From Bacteroidaceae bacterium (GTDB taxonomy: Bacteria > Bacteroidota > Bacteroidia > Bacteroidales > Bacteroidaceae), in NCBI GenBank assembly GCA_024401055.1, contig JAKSLT010000006.1, positions 1-51,939 of the forward strand: a stretch of DNA of 51,939 nucleotides. The letters run 5' to 3'. Positions 35,759-46,710 of the stretch are shown here, one piece after another (within the stretch, counting starts at the first letter, position 1; every line of letters begins with the position of its first letter). The notes beneath the pieces are model-generated. The model did not search any database. It saw only the letters and a list, made by a program, of their open reading frames with translations, and was not told the origin of the DNA. The translations under genes and the position numbers were made by a program.

Positions 35759-37381
35759 ATGAAAAGACTTTCTATCTTTGTCGTGGCTCTCGTCGCCTCT
35801 CTCATGTGTATGGCCCAGAGTCTCAGCCCCAGCACCAAGTGGCACTGGGAAAAAGGAACCCTCGTAGTTGACACTCCCCAGCGCCCCGCCGGTCAGCAGC
35901 ATGCCCTCGGCCTCACCGCTGAACCCCTCAAGACCGTGCGCGTAGGCTTTGTCGGCCTCGGTATGCGCGGCCCCGGTGCCGTCAACCGTTTCTGCCACAT
36001 CCCCGGTGTGCAGATTGTTGCCCTCTGCGACTATGAGCAGAAGCGTGCCGAAGGTTGCCAGAAGTACCTTGAGAAGGCCGGTCTCGCCCCTGCCGCCATC
36101 TACTGTGGCGAGAAGGGTTACGAGGAACTTTGCAAGCGCCCCGACATCGACCTCGTATATGTAGCCACCGACTGGGACCACCACTTCCCCGTGGCCAAGT
36201 GCGCCCTCCAGAACGGCAAGCACACCGCCATCGAAGTGCCCTCCGCCATGAACCTCGAACAGTGCTGGGAACTCATCAACCTCAGCGAGCAGACCCGCAA
36301 GCATTGCATGATTCTTGAGAACTGCTGCTATGATTACTATGAGATGAACACTCTCAACATGGTACAGCAGGGCGTGTTTGGCGAAGTGCTCCGCGGCGAA
36401 GGCGCCTACATCCACAACCTTGATGATTTCTGGAACTACTACTGGCAGAACCCCGACGGCTCCGACCCCGACGCCCTCCACTGGCGCATGAAGTATAACA
36501 AGGAGAACCGCGGCGACGTCTATGCCACCCACGGCCTCGGCCCTGTTGCCCAGTGCATGAACATCCACCGCGGCGACCGCTTCACCACCCTCGTAGCCAT
36601 GGACACCAAGAGCTCTCACGGCAAGGAATGGGTAGAGAAGAAGACCGGCAAGCCCTGCAACGACTTCCGCAACGGCGACCACACCACCACCCTCATGCGT
36701 ACCGCCGAGGGCAAGGTCGTAGAAATCCAGCACGACGTAATGAACCCCCAGCCCTACAGCCGCCTCTACACCCTCACCGGCACCAAGGGCTACGCCACCA
36801 AGTACCCCGAGGAACACTACGCCCTCGGCGCTGATGCCATGGCCGGCACCGACGCTCCTCAGGTGGACAAGCTCAATACCCACAACTTCATGAACGACAA
36901 GCAGCAGGCTGCCCTCGTCAAGAAGTACTATCATCCCATCCTCGCCAAGTACGGCGAACTCGGCCGCGAAATGGGCCACGGCGGCATGGACTTCGTAATG
37001 GACTCCCGTCTTGTCTATTGCCTCCAGAACGGTCTGCCCCTCGATATGGACGTATATGACCTCGCTGAGTGGTGCTGCCTCGCCGAACTCGGTGCCCTCT
37101 CCATGGACAACAACTGCGCCAGCGTAGCCTTCCCCGACTTCACCCGCGGTCACTGGAACGACCAGAAGGGCTTCCACCACGCCTATGCCACAGCCGAGCA
37201 GGAGGCCGCCCAGGAGGCTGCCGCCGCTGCCAGCACCCAGGCACAGAAGGACGCTGCAAAGGCTTGCAAGCTCTGGGAACTCTACAATGCTCAGAAGGAT
37301 GGCGGCGAAAAAGCTGTCAAGGCCTATCAGAAGGCCGTGCGCAAGTACATCGTTATGCTCAGCAAGTCCCTCAACAAGTAA
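35759..37381 (+). CDS. Gfo/Idh/MocA family protein, GH109-like
   Basis: A 540-residue secreted or periplasmic enzyme: signal peptide MKRLSIFVVALVASLMCMAQ, then an NAD-binding Rossmann fold (VRVGFVGLGMRGPGAVNRF at about 60-78), DIDLVYVATDWDHHFPVAK, and KHTAIEVPSAM. The order and the GLGMRG motif resemble GH109 alpha-N-acetylgalactosaminidases, which use NAD+ for glycoside cleavage. The exact substrate is not proven. The last 60 residues form an Ala/Lys/Gln-rich helical extension (EQEAAQEAAAAASTQAQKDA) not expected in the core family. Codon choice is very uniform (C-ending), consistent with high expression. A strong terminator follows. Confidence 0.88.
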   Translation: MKRLSIFVVALVASLMCMAQSLSPSTKWHWEKGTLVVDTPQRPAGQQHALGLTAEPLKTVRVGFVGLGMRGPGAVNRFCHIPGVQIVALCDYEQKRAEGCQKYLEKAGLAPAAIYCGEKGYEELCKRPDIDLVYVATDWDHHFPVAKCALQNGKHTAIEVPSAMNLEQCWELINLSEQTRKHCMILENCCYDYYEMNTLNMVQQGVFGEVLRGEGAYIHNLDDFWNYYWQNPDGSDPDALHWRMKYNKENRGDVYATHGLGPVAQCMNIHRGDRFTTLVAMDTKSSHGKEWVEKKTGKPCNDFRNGDHTTTLMRTAEGKVVEIQHDVMNPQPYSRLYTLTGTKGYATKYPEEHYALGADAMAGTDAPQVDKLNTHNFMNDKQQAALVKKYYHPILAKYGELGREMGHGGMDFVMDSRLVYCLQNGLPLDMDVYDLAEWCCLAELGALSMDNNCASVAFPDFTRGHWNDQKGFHHAYATAEQEAAQEAAAAASTQAQKDAAKACKLWELYNAQKDGGEKAVKAYQKAVRKYIVMLSKSLNK

Positions 37382-37412
37382 TTGTTAGGAAACAATACAT
37401 CGGAACAGATAA

Positions 37413-37453
37413 AGAGAGAGGCAGACACCCATTCGTGTCTGCCTCTCTTTTTC
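37413..37453 (+). terminator. Intrinsic terminator after the Gfo/Idh/MocA gene
   Basis: A long stem (AGAGAGGCAGACAC pairing with GTGTCTGCCTCTCT, loop CCATTC) is followed by TTTTTCTTT, about 35 bp after the stop. Confidence 0.92.
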
Positions 37454-37561
37454 TTTATTATAGGCTGGCAGCCGGCTGGACAAGGGCGGGGAGCCTGTAC
37501 TCGTGGAGTTAATGGGGAAGGGGGCTCCAACCTGTGTGATGAGCCACGTGCCGCCTTGAAC

Positions 37562-38224
37562 TTATTTTATTATCTTGAGGATTTCCTCCGGCGTATTGAC
37601 GAGAGTGGTGGCGCCGGCGGCCGTGAGGGTGGGGAGGTCTCGGAAGCCCCAGGTCACGCTGATGCAGGGAACTCCGGCGCCTGCGGCCGTCTGGATGTCC
37701 ACTTCGGAGTCGCCTATGTAAACGGTGTCGGCGGGCGTGGCGCCAAACTGCTGCATCACGGCCAGGAGGGCATCGGGGTGGGGCTTGGCGCGGACGATGC
37801 CGCCTTCTACGAGTGGAAGGGGGGCTCCCTCGCCGATGGCTACGGGAATGAGCGAGCCGAAGTATTGCTTGTTGAGGGCCTTTACGGCGGCATCCACCTT
37901 GTTGCTGACGATGGCCAGATGGTGCCCCTCTTCACTGAGCGTGCGGAGCAGGGCGGGTATGCCGGGGTAGGGCTTTGTGAGGTCGGCGCAGTGGGCCATG
38001 TAATAGTCGGTGAAGGCCGTCATGGCGCGCGCGGCGTCGGCCTGTCCCACCTCGTCGGTGAGCGACCTCTGCACGAGGGCGCGTATGCCGTTGCCCACGA
38101 AACGCAGCACCTCCTCGCGTTGCCGTTCCGGGCGGCCGATGGTGCGGAGAGCGTGGTTCACGGCTGCGGTGAGGTCGTCGAGCGTGTCGAGGAGCGTACC
38201 GTCGAGGTCGAAAATGATGGTCAT
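37562..38224 (-). CDS. gph: HAD phosphatase, phosphoglycolate phosphatase-like
   Basis: A 220-residue HAD hydrolase. It has the nucleophile motif FDLDGTLLDTLDDL at residues 4-17, a helical cap domain, motif II IVSNK, the conserved Lys in AKPHPDALL, and YIGDSEVDIQTAAGAG. Overall it resembles Gph, which dephosphorylates 2-phosphoglycolate formed in DNA repair; related pyrophosphatases (PpaX) cannot be excluded. Start MTIIFDLDG was chosen over an upstream ATG (38320) that lies inside aguA. It is 25 bp downstream of agmatine deiminase and probably co-transcribed. Confidence 0.88.
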   Translation of the reverse strand: MTIIFDLDGTLLDTLDDLTAAVNHALRTIGRPERQREEVLRFVGNGIRALVQRSLTDEVGQADAARAMTAFTDYYMAHCADLTKPYPGIPALLRTLSEEGHHLAIVSNKVDAAVKALNKQYFGSLIPVAIGEGAPLPLVEGGIVRAKPHPDALLAVMQQFGATPADTVYIGDSEVDIQTAAGAGVPCISVTWGFRDLPTLTAAGATTLVNTPEEILKIIK

Positions 38225-38249
38225 GGCGTTGTTTTTCAATCTACTCTTT

Positions 38250-39239
38250 TCACTTATGCCGTTCCTCGGGGTACTGCATCGTACAGCAATGCAGGGAACC
38301 GTTCTGACGGAGAAGCACACGGCAGTCGATGCCTATGATGTCGCGGTCGGGAAATACGGTTTGCAGGGCGCTGCGCGCGGCCTCGTTCTGCGCATCGTCA
38401 GCGTAGAAGGGTAGGAGCACGGCGCCGTTCATGATGAGGAAGTTTGCGTAATAGGGCGGCACGGCCACGAGGCGGTACGGGTGGCCGTCGGCGGTGCGCA
38501 GGGCTTGAAGTTCGGAGAGCATGGCGTCGTCGCCCTTGCCATAGACGATGGTGTCGTCGGGGCAGAGGCGGGCGAGGGTGTCGATGTGGCCGTCGGTGTC
38601 GTCCTGCTCGAGGCCGCCGTTGTCCAGCCACAGCACGCGCTCGGCTCCGAGGCGGGTACGGAAGACATCCTCCACGGCTTTTTTCACCTCCTCGGGCGTG
38701 TGGCCCAGAGTTGCGCGGCGGTTAGGGTTGAGGTTGCAGCGGGCGGTGGTGAGGAGGGTACCACGGCCGTCGCTCTCTATGCTGCCGCCCTCCAGTTCGA
38801 AGTCGAGGCTATCGACGTAGCGGCCCCGGGGCAGCAGTGCGCTGTCGTAGAGGTGGCGTGAGATGGCGTTGTCCTGTTCGGCGGGGTATTTGCCGCCCCA
38901 GCCGTTGAAGCGGAAGTCGAGGTATTCGCGGCCCTCGTCAGTGATTACGGTGATGAAGCCGTGGTCGCGGGCCCAGGTGTCGTCGGTGGGGCATTCCAGC
39001 AGGCTGATGTTCACGAGGCTCTGCATGGGCAGGTGCTCTTGCAGCAAGTCCATGAGGGCCTCGCCGTCGGCACACACGATGATGAGCTTCTCGCGCCGCG
39101 CTATCTCACTGGCGAGGTGCAGGTAGCACTGCGTGACGTCGCGAAGCAGCCCGGGCTCTGAGTTCCAGTCCGTGCCTTCGTGCGGCCAAGTGAGCTGTAT
39201 GCACTCTTGCCGCTCCCATTCGGCGGGTAGTCGTTTCAT
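38250..39239 (-). CDS. aguA: Agmatine deiminase family protein
   Basis: Converts agmatine to N-carbamoylputrescine (polyamine route) or acts as a related peptidyl-arginine-deiminase-like enzyme. The protein (329 residues) has PAEWERQECIQLTWPHEGTDW, CPTDDTWARDHGF, the ELEGGSIESDGRGTLLTT block, DDTDGHIDTLARL, and the nucleophile cysteine near the end (GSLHCCTMQYP). There is no signal peptide, supporting the cytoplasmic agmatine role over the secreted Porphyromonas enzyme. It is followed by gph in a likely two-gene unit. Confidence 0.92.
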   Translation of the reverse strand: MKRLPAEWERQECIQLTWPHEGTDWNSEPGLLRDVTQCYLHLASEIARREKLIIVCADGEALMDLLQEHLPMQSLVNISLLECPTDDTWARDHGFITVITDEGREYLDFRFNGWGGKYPAEQDNAISRHLYDSALLPRGRYVDSLDFELEGGSIESDGRGTLLTTARCNLNPNRRATLGHTPEEVKKAVEDVFRTRLGAERVLWLDNGGLEQDDTDGHIDTLARLCPDDTIVYGKGDDAMLSELQALRTADGHPYRLVAVPPYYANFLIMNGAVLLPFYADDAQNEAARSALQTVFPDRDIIGIDCRVLLRQNGSLHCCTMQYPEERHK

Positions 39240-39244
39240 ATAGA

Positions 39245-39389
39245 ATGACCCACCCCCAGCCCCTCCCTAAGGCGAGGGGAATGGATAGGGGAAGTAAAAA
39301 GTAAAAAATTAAAAGTTAAAAGTAGAAAGACATATCGCTCGTAAGTATCTACTCCCCGCCCTCTAGGGAGGGGGTGGGGGAGGGTCTTC
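39245..39389. repeat. Composite dispersed repeat between lipoprotein and aguA
   Basis: This contains CCCCCAGCCCCTCCCTAAGG (39250s), an AT run of 7-bp units (39294-39325), CATATCGCTCGTAAGTATC, and the GC-rich hairpin CCCGCCCTCTAGGGAGGGGG (39354-39387). It is the reverse-orientation counterpart of 35636-35741. Part of it is homologous to ileS copy 1. No promoter for aguA is visible in it. Confidence 0.82.
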
Positions 39390-39896
39390 TTACGAATTCT
39401 GATTATAATCCACGGCGATGGTGTATGAGCCGTCGGTGGCCACTTTCACGCAGTATTGCGTGCCGTCCTCGTCGTTGCCGGGGTCGCCCACTTTGGCGCC
39501 GAACACGAAGAGGCCGTCCTTGCGCTCACTGTAGGCCATGCCTTGCAGGATGACTGCGCCGGGATTGAAGTCGCCCTTGAATTCGCTCTTGAGGAAAGTG
39601 TGCGTGAAGACGCTCTCGCCGCCGCGGCTGATGCTGACGGTCACCTTGTTGTCGTAGAACTCCGTGTCCACGGCGTCGCGGACGATATTGGCACTGTCGG
39701 GCTGGCACTTGATGCTTACGGTGAAGTCGCCAACCTTCTCCGATGTCTCGCTGCACGGCTCATAGAGGGGGCCTTCGCTGCCCACGAGGTAGCTGGAGTC
39801 GGTGTCGGTGTCGGCGTTTTCAGTGTTTTTCCCGCCGCAGGCGGTGAGGCACAGGGCCAGAAGGGCTGTGCTTGCGAAAAGAATAGACTTCTTCAT
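39390..39896 (-). CDS. Small lipoprotein, possibly DUF4738-like
   Basis: A 168-residue protein with signal MKKSILFASTALLALCLTAC (Cys 20), an acidic linker (GGKNTENADTDTDSS), and a beta-rich body (VGDFTVSIKCQPDSANIVRD, KVTVSISRGGESVFTHTF). Size and pattern resemble small Bacteroidetes lipoproteins such as DUF4738, but I am not sure of the family. It has its own promoter and diverges from the clpP region. Confidence 0.75.
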   Translation of the reverse strand: MKKSILFASTALLALCLTACGGKNTENADTDTDSSYLVGSEGPLYEPCSETSEKVGDFTVSIKCQPDSANIVRDAVDTEFYDNKVTVSISRGGESVFTHTFLKSEFKGDFNPGAVILQGMAYSERKDGLFVFGAKVGDPGNDEDGTQYCVKVATDGSYTIAVDYNQNS

Positions 39897-39936
39897 GGAA
39901 TAGGGTGTTTTGTGCTGCCGTGCAGCTTTTATGGTG

Positions 39937-39967
39937 CAAAATTACGAAGAAGTCGGCATGCGGCAAA
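39937..39967 (-). promoter_or_regulatory. Promoter of the small lipoprotein
   Basis: On the minus strand TTTG (39967-39964), 19 bp, then TAATTTTG (39944-39937) followed by CACC. The start codon is about 40 bp downstream. Confidence 0.65.
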
Positions 39968-40130
39968 GGAAAAAGGCAGAAAAGTACGGAGGAAGGCCTA
40001 AAATGTAAGAAGCATGGCATAAAAGACCAGCCTGTTCGATTTGGCGCGTTACAGACTCTCTGAGGCCGGCAGTCCGGTTTCCCATGATTTTCCGGCCACT
40101 TTCGGAATATTTCTCCGACTTGCTCATCAT

Positions 40131-40218
40131 GGCCACAGCTGTGGCTAAGTATCGGTCACAGCTGTGGCTAAGTATCGGTCACAACTGTGGCCAAGTATCG
40201 GTCACAGCTGTGGCCACG
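40131..40218. repeat. Four 23-bp repeats with a CACAGCTGTG palindrome
   Basis: Units start at 40134, 40157, 40180 and 40203, spaced exactly 23 bp. Each has CACAGCTGTGG (third copy CACAACTGTGG), joined by CTAAGTATCGGT-type linkers. The outer copies extend the palindrome to GCCACAGCTGTGGC. The array sits in the divergent gap between the lipoprotein and clpP, about 160 bp from the clpP -33. The rest of 39968-40372 shows no gene. Confidence 0.9.
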
Positions 40219-40377
40219 ATGACTAAATGCCGACTAAGAACAACGGCTTCGGCTTCGCCGGCGTTTTTTCCTTAATGACGTGCCAAATAATTGGGAAGAA
40301 GAAATGGCAGAGACTGTCGCGCGTCTTCTCAAATTAAAATAAATTGCCGGAAAATGCCGATTTTTTCTGCTTTTGAC

Positions 40378-40408
40378 TTGGCTACTACGAAAAAATTATA
40401 TAACTTTG
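40378..40408 (+). promoter_or_regulatory. Promoter of clpP-clpX
   Basis: CTTGGCT (TTG at 40378-40380), exactly 20 bp, then TAACTTTG (40401-40408). The leader to clpP is about 90 bases and includes a GC-rich stretch with GCGCGCCGGCGC. Confidence 0.8.
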
Positions 40409-40506
40409 CTCCCTGAAAGAGGATGGGAGCGCGCCGGCGCTGCCGCCGACGGTCTCCCTCCGCCTCGCCTCTTATATATATAATAAGGAGTAAAAACTAT
40501 AACAAC

Positions 40507-41178
40507 ATGAATATTCAAGACGACTTCCGCAAGTTTGCCACCAGTAAGGTAGGCATCAACTCCATGGTGCTCGACGACGTTGTAAAAGCGCAGAGCCATT
40601 ACCTTAATCCCTACATCCTTGAAGAACGCCAGCTTAACGTGACGCAGATGGACGTGTTCTCGCGCCTGATGATGGATCGCATTATCTTCCTCGGCACGGA
40701 GATAGACGACTATACGGCCAACACGCTGCAGGCTCAGCTTCTCTTCCTCGACAGTACCGACCCCGGCAAGGACATCAGCATCTATCTCAACAGCCCCGGC
40801 GGCAGCGTGTATGCCGGACTGGGCATCTATGACACGATGCAGTTCGTGCAGAGCGACGTCAGCACCATCTGCACCGGCATGGCCGCCTCGATGGCCGCCG
40901 TGCTGCTCGTGGCAGGCAAGGAAGGCAAGCGCTTCGCCCTGCCTCACAGCCGCGTAATGATACACCAGCCTTTGGGCGGCGCACAGGGTCAGGCCAGCGA
41001 CATAGAAATCACGGCCCGCGAGATAGGTAAGCTCAAAAAGGAACTCTACACCATCATCGCCGAACACAGCCACACCGACTTCGACAAGGTATGGGCCGAC
41101 TCCGACCGCGACTACTGGATGACGGCCGCCGAGGCTCTGGAATACGGCATGGTGGACAAGGTGCTGCAGAGGAAATAA
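40507..41178 (+). CDS. clpP: ATP-dependent Clp protease proteolytic subunit
   Basis: Serine peptidase forming the tetradecameric ClpXP/ClpAP chamber. The protein (223 residues) has LNSPGGSVYAGLGIYDTMQ, the catalytic Ser in CTGMAASMAAVLL, and the catalytic His in PHSRVMIHQPLGGAQG. Start MNIQDDFRKF was chosen because the 28 codons upstream are arginine-rich and cover the leader. It is followed by clpX after a 111-bp gap filled with AT repeats. The trigger factor gene (tig), often directly upstream in this group, is absent here. Confidence 0.96.
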   Translation: MNIQDDFRKFATSKVGINSMVLDDVVKAQSHYLNPYILEERQLNVTQMDVFSRLMMDRIIFLGTEIDDYTANTLQAQLLFLDSTDPGKDISIYLNSPGGSVYAGLGIYDTMQFVQSDVSTICTGMAASMAAVLLVAGKEGKRFALPHSRVMIHQPLGGAQGQASDIEITAREIGKLKKELYTIIAEHSHTDFDKVWADSDRDYWMTAAEALEYGMVDKVLQRK

Positions 41179-41179
41179 A

Positions 41180-41269
41180 TTAAAAGTAAAAAGTAAAAAG
41201 TAAAAAATAAAAAGATTAACAGTTAGAGTGTTGCAACTTTTAACTTTTAATTTTTAACTTTTAACTTCC
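41180..41269. repeat. Mirrored 7-bp AT-rich array between clpP and clpX
   Basis: The left side has consecutive GTAAAAA units (41186-41206 and onward); the right side has AACTTTT, AACTTTT, AATTTTT, AACTTTT (41235-41262), the opposite strand sense, around a unique 20-bp centre (ATTAACAGTTAGAGTG). It is followed by CTTCCCCCGTAGGGG, as at 35720-35740. It could form a hairpin in the clpP-clpX message. Confidence 0.8.
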
Positions 41270-41289
41270 CCCGTAGGGGACGAAACTTA

Positions 41290-42558
41290 ATGGTAAAAGA
41301 ACATAAGTGTACGCTCTGCGGCAGGTCGGAAAGGGACGTGCAACTGTTTGCCGGCGAGCACGGTTTCGTGTGCGTGGAGTGCATAGAGCAAGCTCACGGC
41401 ATTCTCAAGGAACTCGGTCTGAGCGCGGAGGGCGGTGCTGCCGCCGGACGCAAGGGCCGCGCCGCCTTGGCCGACAAGCGCGCACTGGAGAGCCTGCCGA
41501 AGCCCAACGAGATGAAGGCCTATCTGGACCAGTACGTCATCGGGCAGGACGAGGCCAAGAAACATCTCATCGTGGCCGTCTATAATCACTACAAGCGCCT
41601 GGCGCAGTATCAGGTGAAGGGCGGCAAGAAGCAGCAGGCCGACGACGTGGAAATCGAGAAGAGCAACGTCATTATGGTAGGCACCACCGGCACGGGCAAG
41701 ACGCTGATGGCGCGCACCATAGCCAAACTTCTGAGCGTGCCCTTCTGCATCGTCGATGCCACGGTCTTCACGCAGGCCGGCTACGTGGGCGAGGACGTGG
41801 AGAGCATACTCTCGCGCCTCCTTCAGGCCGCCGACGGCGACGTGGAGAAAGCCCAGAAAGGCATCGTCTTCATTGACGAGATAGACAAGATAGCCCGCAA
41901 GAACGACAACCCCAGCATAACCCGCGACGTGAGCGGCGAGGGCGTGCAGCAGAGTCTGCTGAAACTCTTGGAGGGAAGCCTCGTGAACGTGCCGCCACAG
42001 GGCGGACGCAAGCATCCCGAGCAGAAGTTCATACAGGTGGATACCCACGACATCCTCTTCATCTGCGGCGGTGCCTTCGACGGCATAGAGAAGAAAATAG
42101 CCCAGAGAATGAACACCCACGTTGTGGGCTACAACTCCGTCAGCCAGCAGTTCCGCGTGGATCCCAACGACTTGCTGCAATACATAGAGCCGAGCGACCT
42201 GAAGAGCTTCGGCCTCATCCCCGAGATTATAGGTCGCCTGCCCGTGCTGACGGCACTGCGCCCGCTGGACAGGGAGGCGCTGATGAGTATCCTTACCGAA
42301 CCGAAGAATGCCATCACGAAGCAGTACGTCCGCCTTTTGGAGATGGACGGCATAAAGCTCACCTTCACGCAGGACGCACTGGACTTCATCGTAGATAAGG
42401 CCGTGCAGTACAAACTCGGTGCCCGCGGCCTGCGCGGCATCACCGAGAACATCATGACCGACGTCATGTTCGAGGCGCCCGAAGGCAAAGTGAAGGAACT
42501 CGTCATCGACAAGGCTTTCGCCGAAGCCCACTACACCGACCTGAGATTCGGCGCGTGA
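41290..42558 (+). CDS. clpX: ATP-dependent Clp protease ATP-binding subunit ClpX
   Basis: AAA+ unfoldase feeding ClpP. The protein (422 residues) has an N-terminal zinc-binding domain (CTLCGRSE at 7-14 and CVECIEQ about 28-34), Walker [12 protein letters not shown] (Thr where most ClpX have Pro or Ser), Walker [13 protein letters not shown], pore-loop GYVGEDVES, the ClpP-contacting loop near IGRLPV, and sensor-2 GARGLR. All key parts are present. Confidence 0.96.
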   Translation: MVKEHKCTLCGRSERDVQLFAGEHGFVCVECIEQAHGILKELGLSAEGGAAAGRKGRAALADKRALESLPKPNEMKAYLDQYVIGQDEAKKHLIVAVYNHYKRLAQYQVKGGKKQQADDVEIEKSNVIMVGTTGTGKTLMARTIAKLLSVPFCIVDATVFTQAGYVGEDVESILSRLLQAADGDVEKAQKGIVFIDEIDKIARKNDNPSITRDVSGEGVQQSLLKLLEGSLVNVPPQGGRKHPEQKFIQVDTHDILFICGGAFDGIEKKIAQRMNTHVVGYNSVSQQFRVDPNDLLQYIEPSDLKSFGLIPEIIGRLPVLTALRPLDREALMSILTEPKNAITKQYVRLLEMDGIKLTFTQDALDFIVDKAVQYKLGARGLRGITENIMTDVMFEAPEGKVKELVIDKAFAEAHYTDLRFGA

Positions 42559-42627
42559 AAACAAAAAATGAAAAAGAAGAACTCCCCAAACTAAAATAGA
42601 ACACCTCAATTCTAATACACATCTTGT

Positions 42628-44808
<2,181 letters not shown>

Positions 44809-44860
44809 CAAAGCCGCTTTTTATAAAAAACTCAACAACCTCATCTTTGAGGAATCCCTT

Positions 44861-46612
44861 ATGGAAGAGACAATACATACACCACAGGAGGAGACCAAGT
44901 CCCTCAATTTCATCGAACAGCGTGTAAAGAAAGACCTTGAAGAAGGTCGCAACGGCGGACGCCTGCAAACCCGCTTCCCGCCGGAGCCCAACGGCTACCT
45001 TCACATCGGCCATGCCAAGGCCATCGCTATGGACTTCGGCGTGGCAGAGCGTTTCGGCGGCGTGTGCAACCTCCGCATGGACGACACCAACCCGCAGAAG
45101 GAAGACACCGAATACGTAGAAGCCATCAAGCGCGACATCCAGTGGCTCGGCTTCCAGTGGGGCAAACTCGTCTATGCCTCCGACTATTTTCAGGATCTCT
45201 GGGACTTCGCCGAGTGGTGCATCCTTCAGGGCCGCGCCTACGTTGACGAGCAGACCTCCGAGGAGATAGCTGCCCAGAAAGGCACCCCTACGCAGGCCGG
45301 TACCGACTCTCCCTATCGCAACCGCCCCGCAGAGGAGTCCCTGCGCCTCTTCCGCGAGATGAACAGCGGCAACGTAGAGCCCGGCGCGATGATACTGCGC
45401 GCCAAGATTGATATGGCCAGCCCCAATATGCACTTCCGCGACCCCATCATGTACCGCGTGCTCAACATGCCCCACTGGCGCACCGGCAATAAGTGGAACG
45501 CTTACCCCATGTACGACTTCACCCACGGCCAAAGCGACTACCTTGAAGGCGTCACCCACAGCATCTGCACGCTGGAGTTCGTGCCCCACCGCGACCTCTA
45601 CGACCTCTTCGTCACATGGATAAAGGAGTGGCGCGGCGAGACAGCTGCCAACGGGCAGGACATAGAGGACAACCGTCCCCGTCAGTTTGAGTTCAACAAA
45701 CTCAACCTCAACTATACGCTCATGTCCAAGCGCAACCTCCTTATCCTCACCAAGGAAGGCGTCGTGAACGGCTGGGACGACCCCCGCATGCCCACCATCT
45801 GCGGCATTCGCCGTCGCGGCTACAGTCCCGAGAGCATCCTCAAATTCATTGACTCCATAGGCTACACCACCTTCGATGCCCTCAACGACATCAAACTCAT
45901 GGAAGCCGCCGCCCGCAACGACCTCAACGAACGCGCCACCCGCATCAGCGCAGTCCTCGACCCCGTCAAGCTCATCATCACCAACTATCCCGAAGGTAAG
46001 ACCGAGGAACTGGAGGTGCAGAACAACCCCGAGCGCCCCGAAGACGGTACCCACACCATCACCTTCTCCCGCGAACTATGGATAGAGCGCGACGACTTCA
46101 AGGCTGAGCCCGACAAGAAGTTCTTCCGTATGTACCCTGGCAAGGAAACCCGCCTCAAGGGCGCGTATATCGTTGATTGCACCGGCTTCAAGGCCAACCC
46201 CGAGACGGGCGAAGTAGAAGAAATCTACTGTACCTACGACCCCGACTCCCTCGCCGGCACCGAAGGCGCCAACCGCAAGGTGAAGGGCACCATCCACTGG
46301 CTTTCCTGCGCCCACTGCCTCCCCGCCGAGGTGCGCAACTACGAATGCCTCTGGACCTGCGAGAATCCTCGCGACGCCATCAAGCAATATGAAAAGGAGC
46401 ATGGCGTGCGCGGCATTGACGCCATGCGTCCCTTCCTCAATCCCGACTCTCTCAGCATCAATACCGGCGCATTCATCGAAGAATTTGCCCGTACGCTCCC
46501 CGCACTCACCTATCTCCAGTTCCAGCGTACCGGCTATTTCAACGTCGATCCCGACTCCACCCCCGAGCACCTCGTGTTCAACTCCACGGTGTCGCTCAAG
46601 GATAGAAAATAA
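44861..46612 (+). CDS. glnS: Glutamine--tRNA ligase
   Basis: Class I synthetase that charges tRNA-Gln directly. The protein (583 residues) has the HIGH motif PEPNGYLHIGHAKAIAMDF at about 42-60, MDDTNPQKEDTEYV, the KMSKS equivalent LMSKRNLLIL near 290, and the C-terminal anticodon-binding beta barrels. Length is a little above the E. coli enzyme. Its stop codon (TAA) lies inside the first 9-bp unit of the repeat array that follows. Confidence 0.95.
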   Translation: MEETIHTPQEETKSLNFIEQRVKKDLEEGRNGGRLQTRFPPEPNGYLHIGHAKAIAMDFGVAERFGGVCNLRMDDTNPQKEDTEYVEAIKRDIQWLGFQWGKLVYASDYFQDLWDFAEWCILQGRAYVDEQTSEEIAAQKGTPTQAGTDSPYRNRPAEESLRLFREMNSGNVEPGAMILRAKIDMASPNMHFRDPIMYRVLNMPHWRTGNKWNAYPMYDFTHGQSDYLEGVTHSICTLEFVPHRDLYDLFVTWIKEWRGETAANGQDIEDNRPRQFEFNKLNLNYTLMSKRNLLILTKEGVVNGWDDPRMPTICGIRRRGYSPESILKFIDSIGYTTFDALNDIKLMEAAARNDLNERATRISAVLDPVKLIITNYPEGKTEELEVQNNPERPEDGTHTITFSRELWIERDDFKAEPDKKFFRMYPGKETRLKGAYIVDCTGFKANPETGEVEEIYCTYDPDSLAGTEGANRKVKGTIHWLSCAHCLPAEVRNYECLWTCENPRDAIKQYEKEHGVRGIDAMRPFLNPDSLSINTGAFIEEFARTLPALTYLQFQRTGYFNVDPDSTPEHLVFNSTVSLKDRK

Positions 46613-46704
46613 TGTGGATAATGTGAGTAATGTGAACGCTTCGCTTAATGTGGAGCAAACTCATATTGCTCACATTACTCACATTGCCCACATTACTCAC
46701 ATTA
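46610..46704. repeat. Mirrored 9-bp tandem array after glnS
   Basis: Three units (TAATGTGGA, TAATGTGAG, TAATGTGAA) run at 46610-46636. After about 32 bp come four reverse-complement units (CTCACATTA, CTCACATTG, CCCACATTA, CTCACATTA) at 46669-46704. The array ends 6 bp before the TPR gene start, so a hairpin here could affect its translation. Confidence 0.9.
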
Positions 46705-46710
46705 AACAAT

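Noticed and set aside
40131..40218. Possible CRISPR or iteron origin
   Set aside because: The repeats are 23 bp with near-identical linkers, and no replication initiator gene is adjacent. Treated as an operator-like array.
46648..46710. Signal-peptide-like N terminus of the TPR protein (ILLTLLTLPTLLTL)
   Set aside because: It is translated from the 9-bp CTCACATTA array; the real start is more likely the ATG at 46711.
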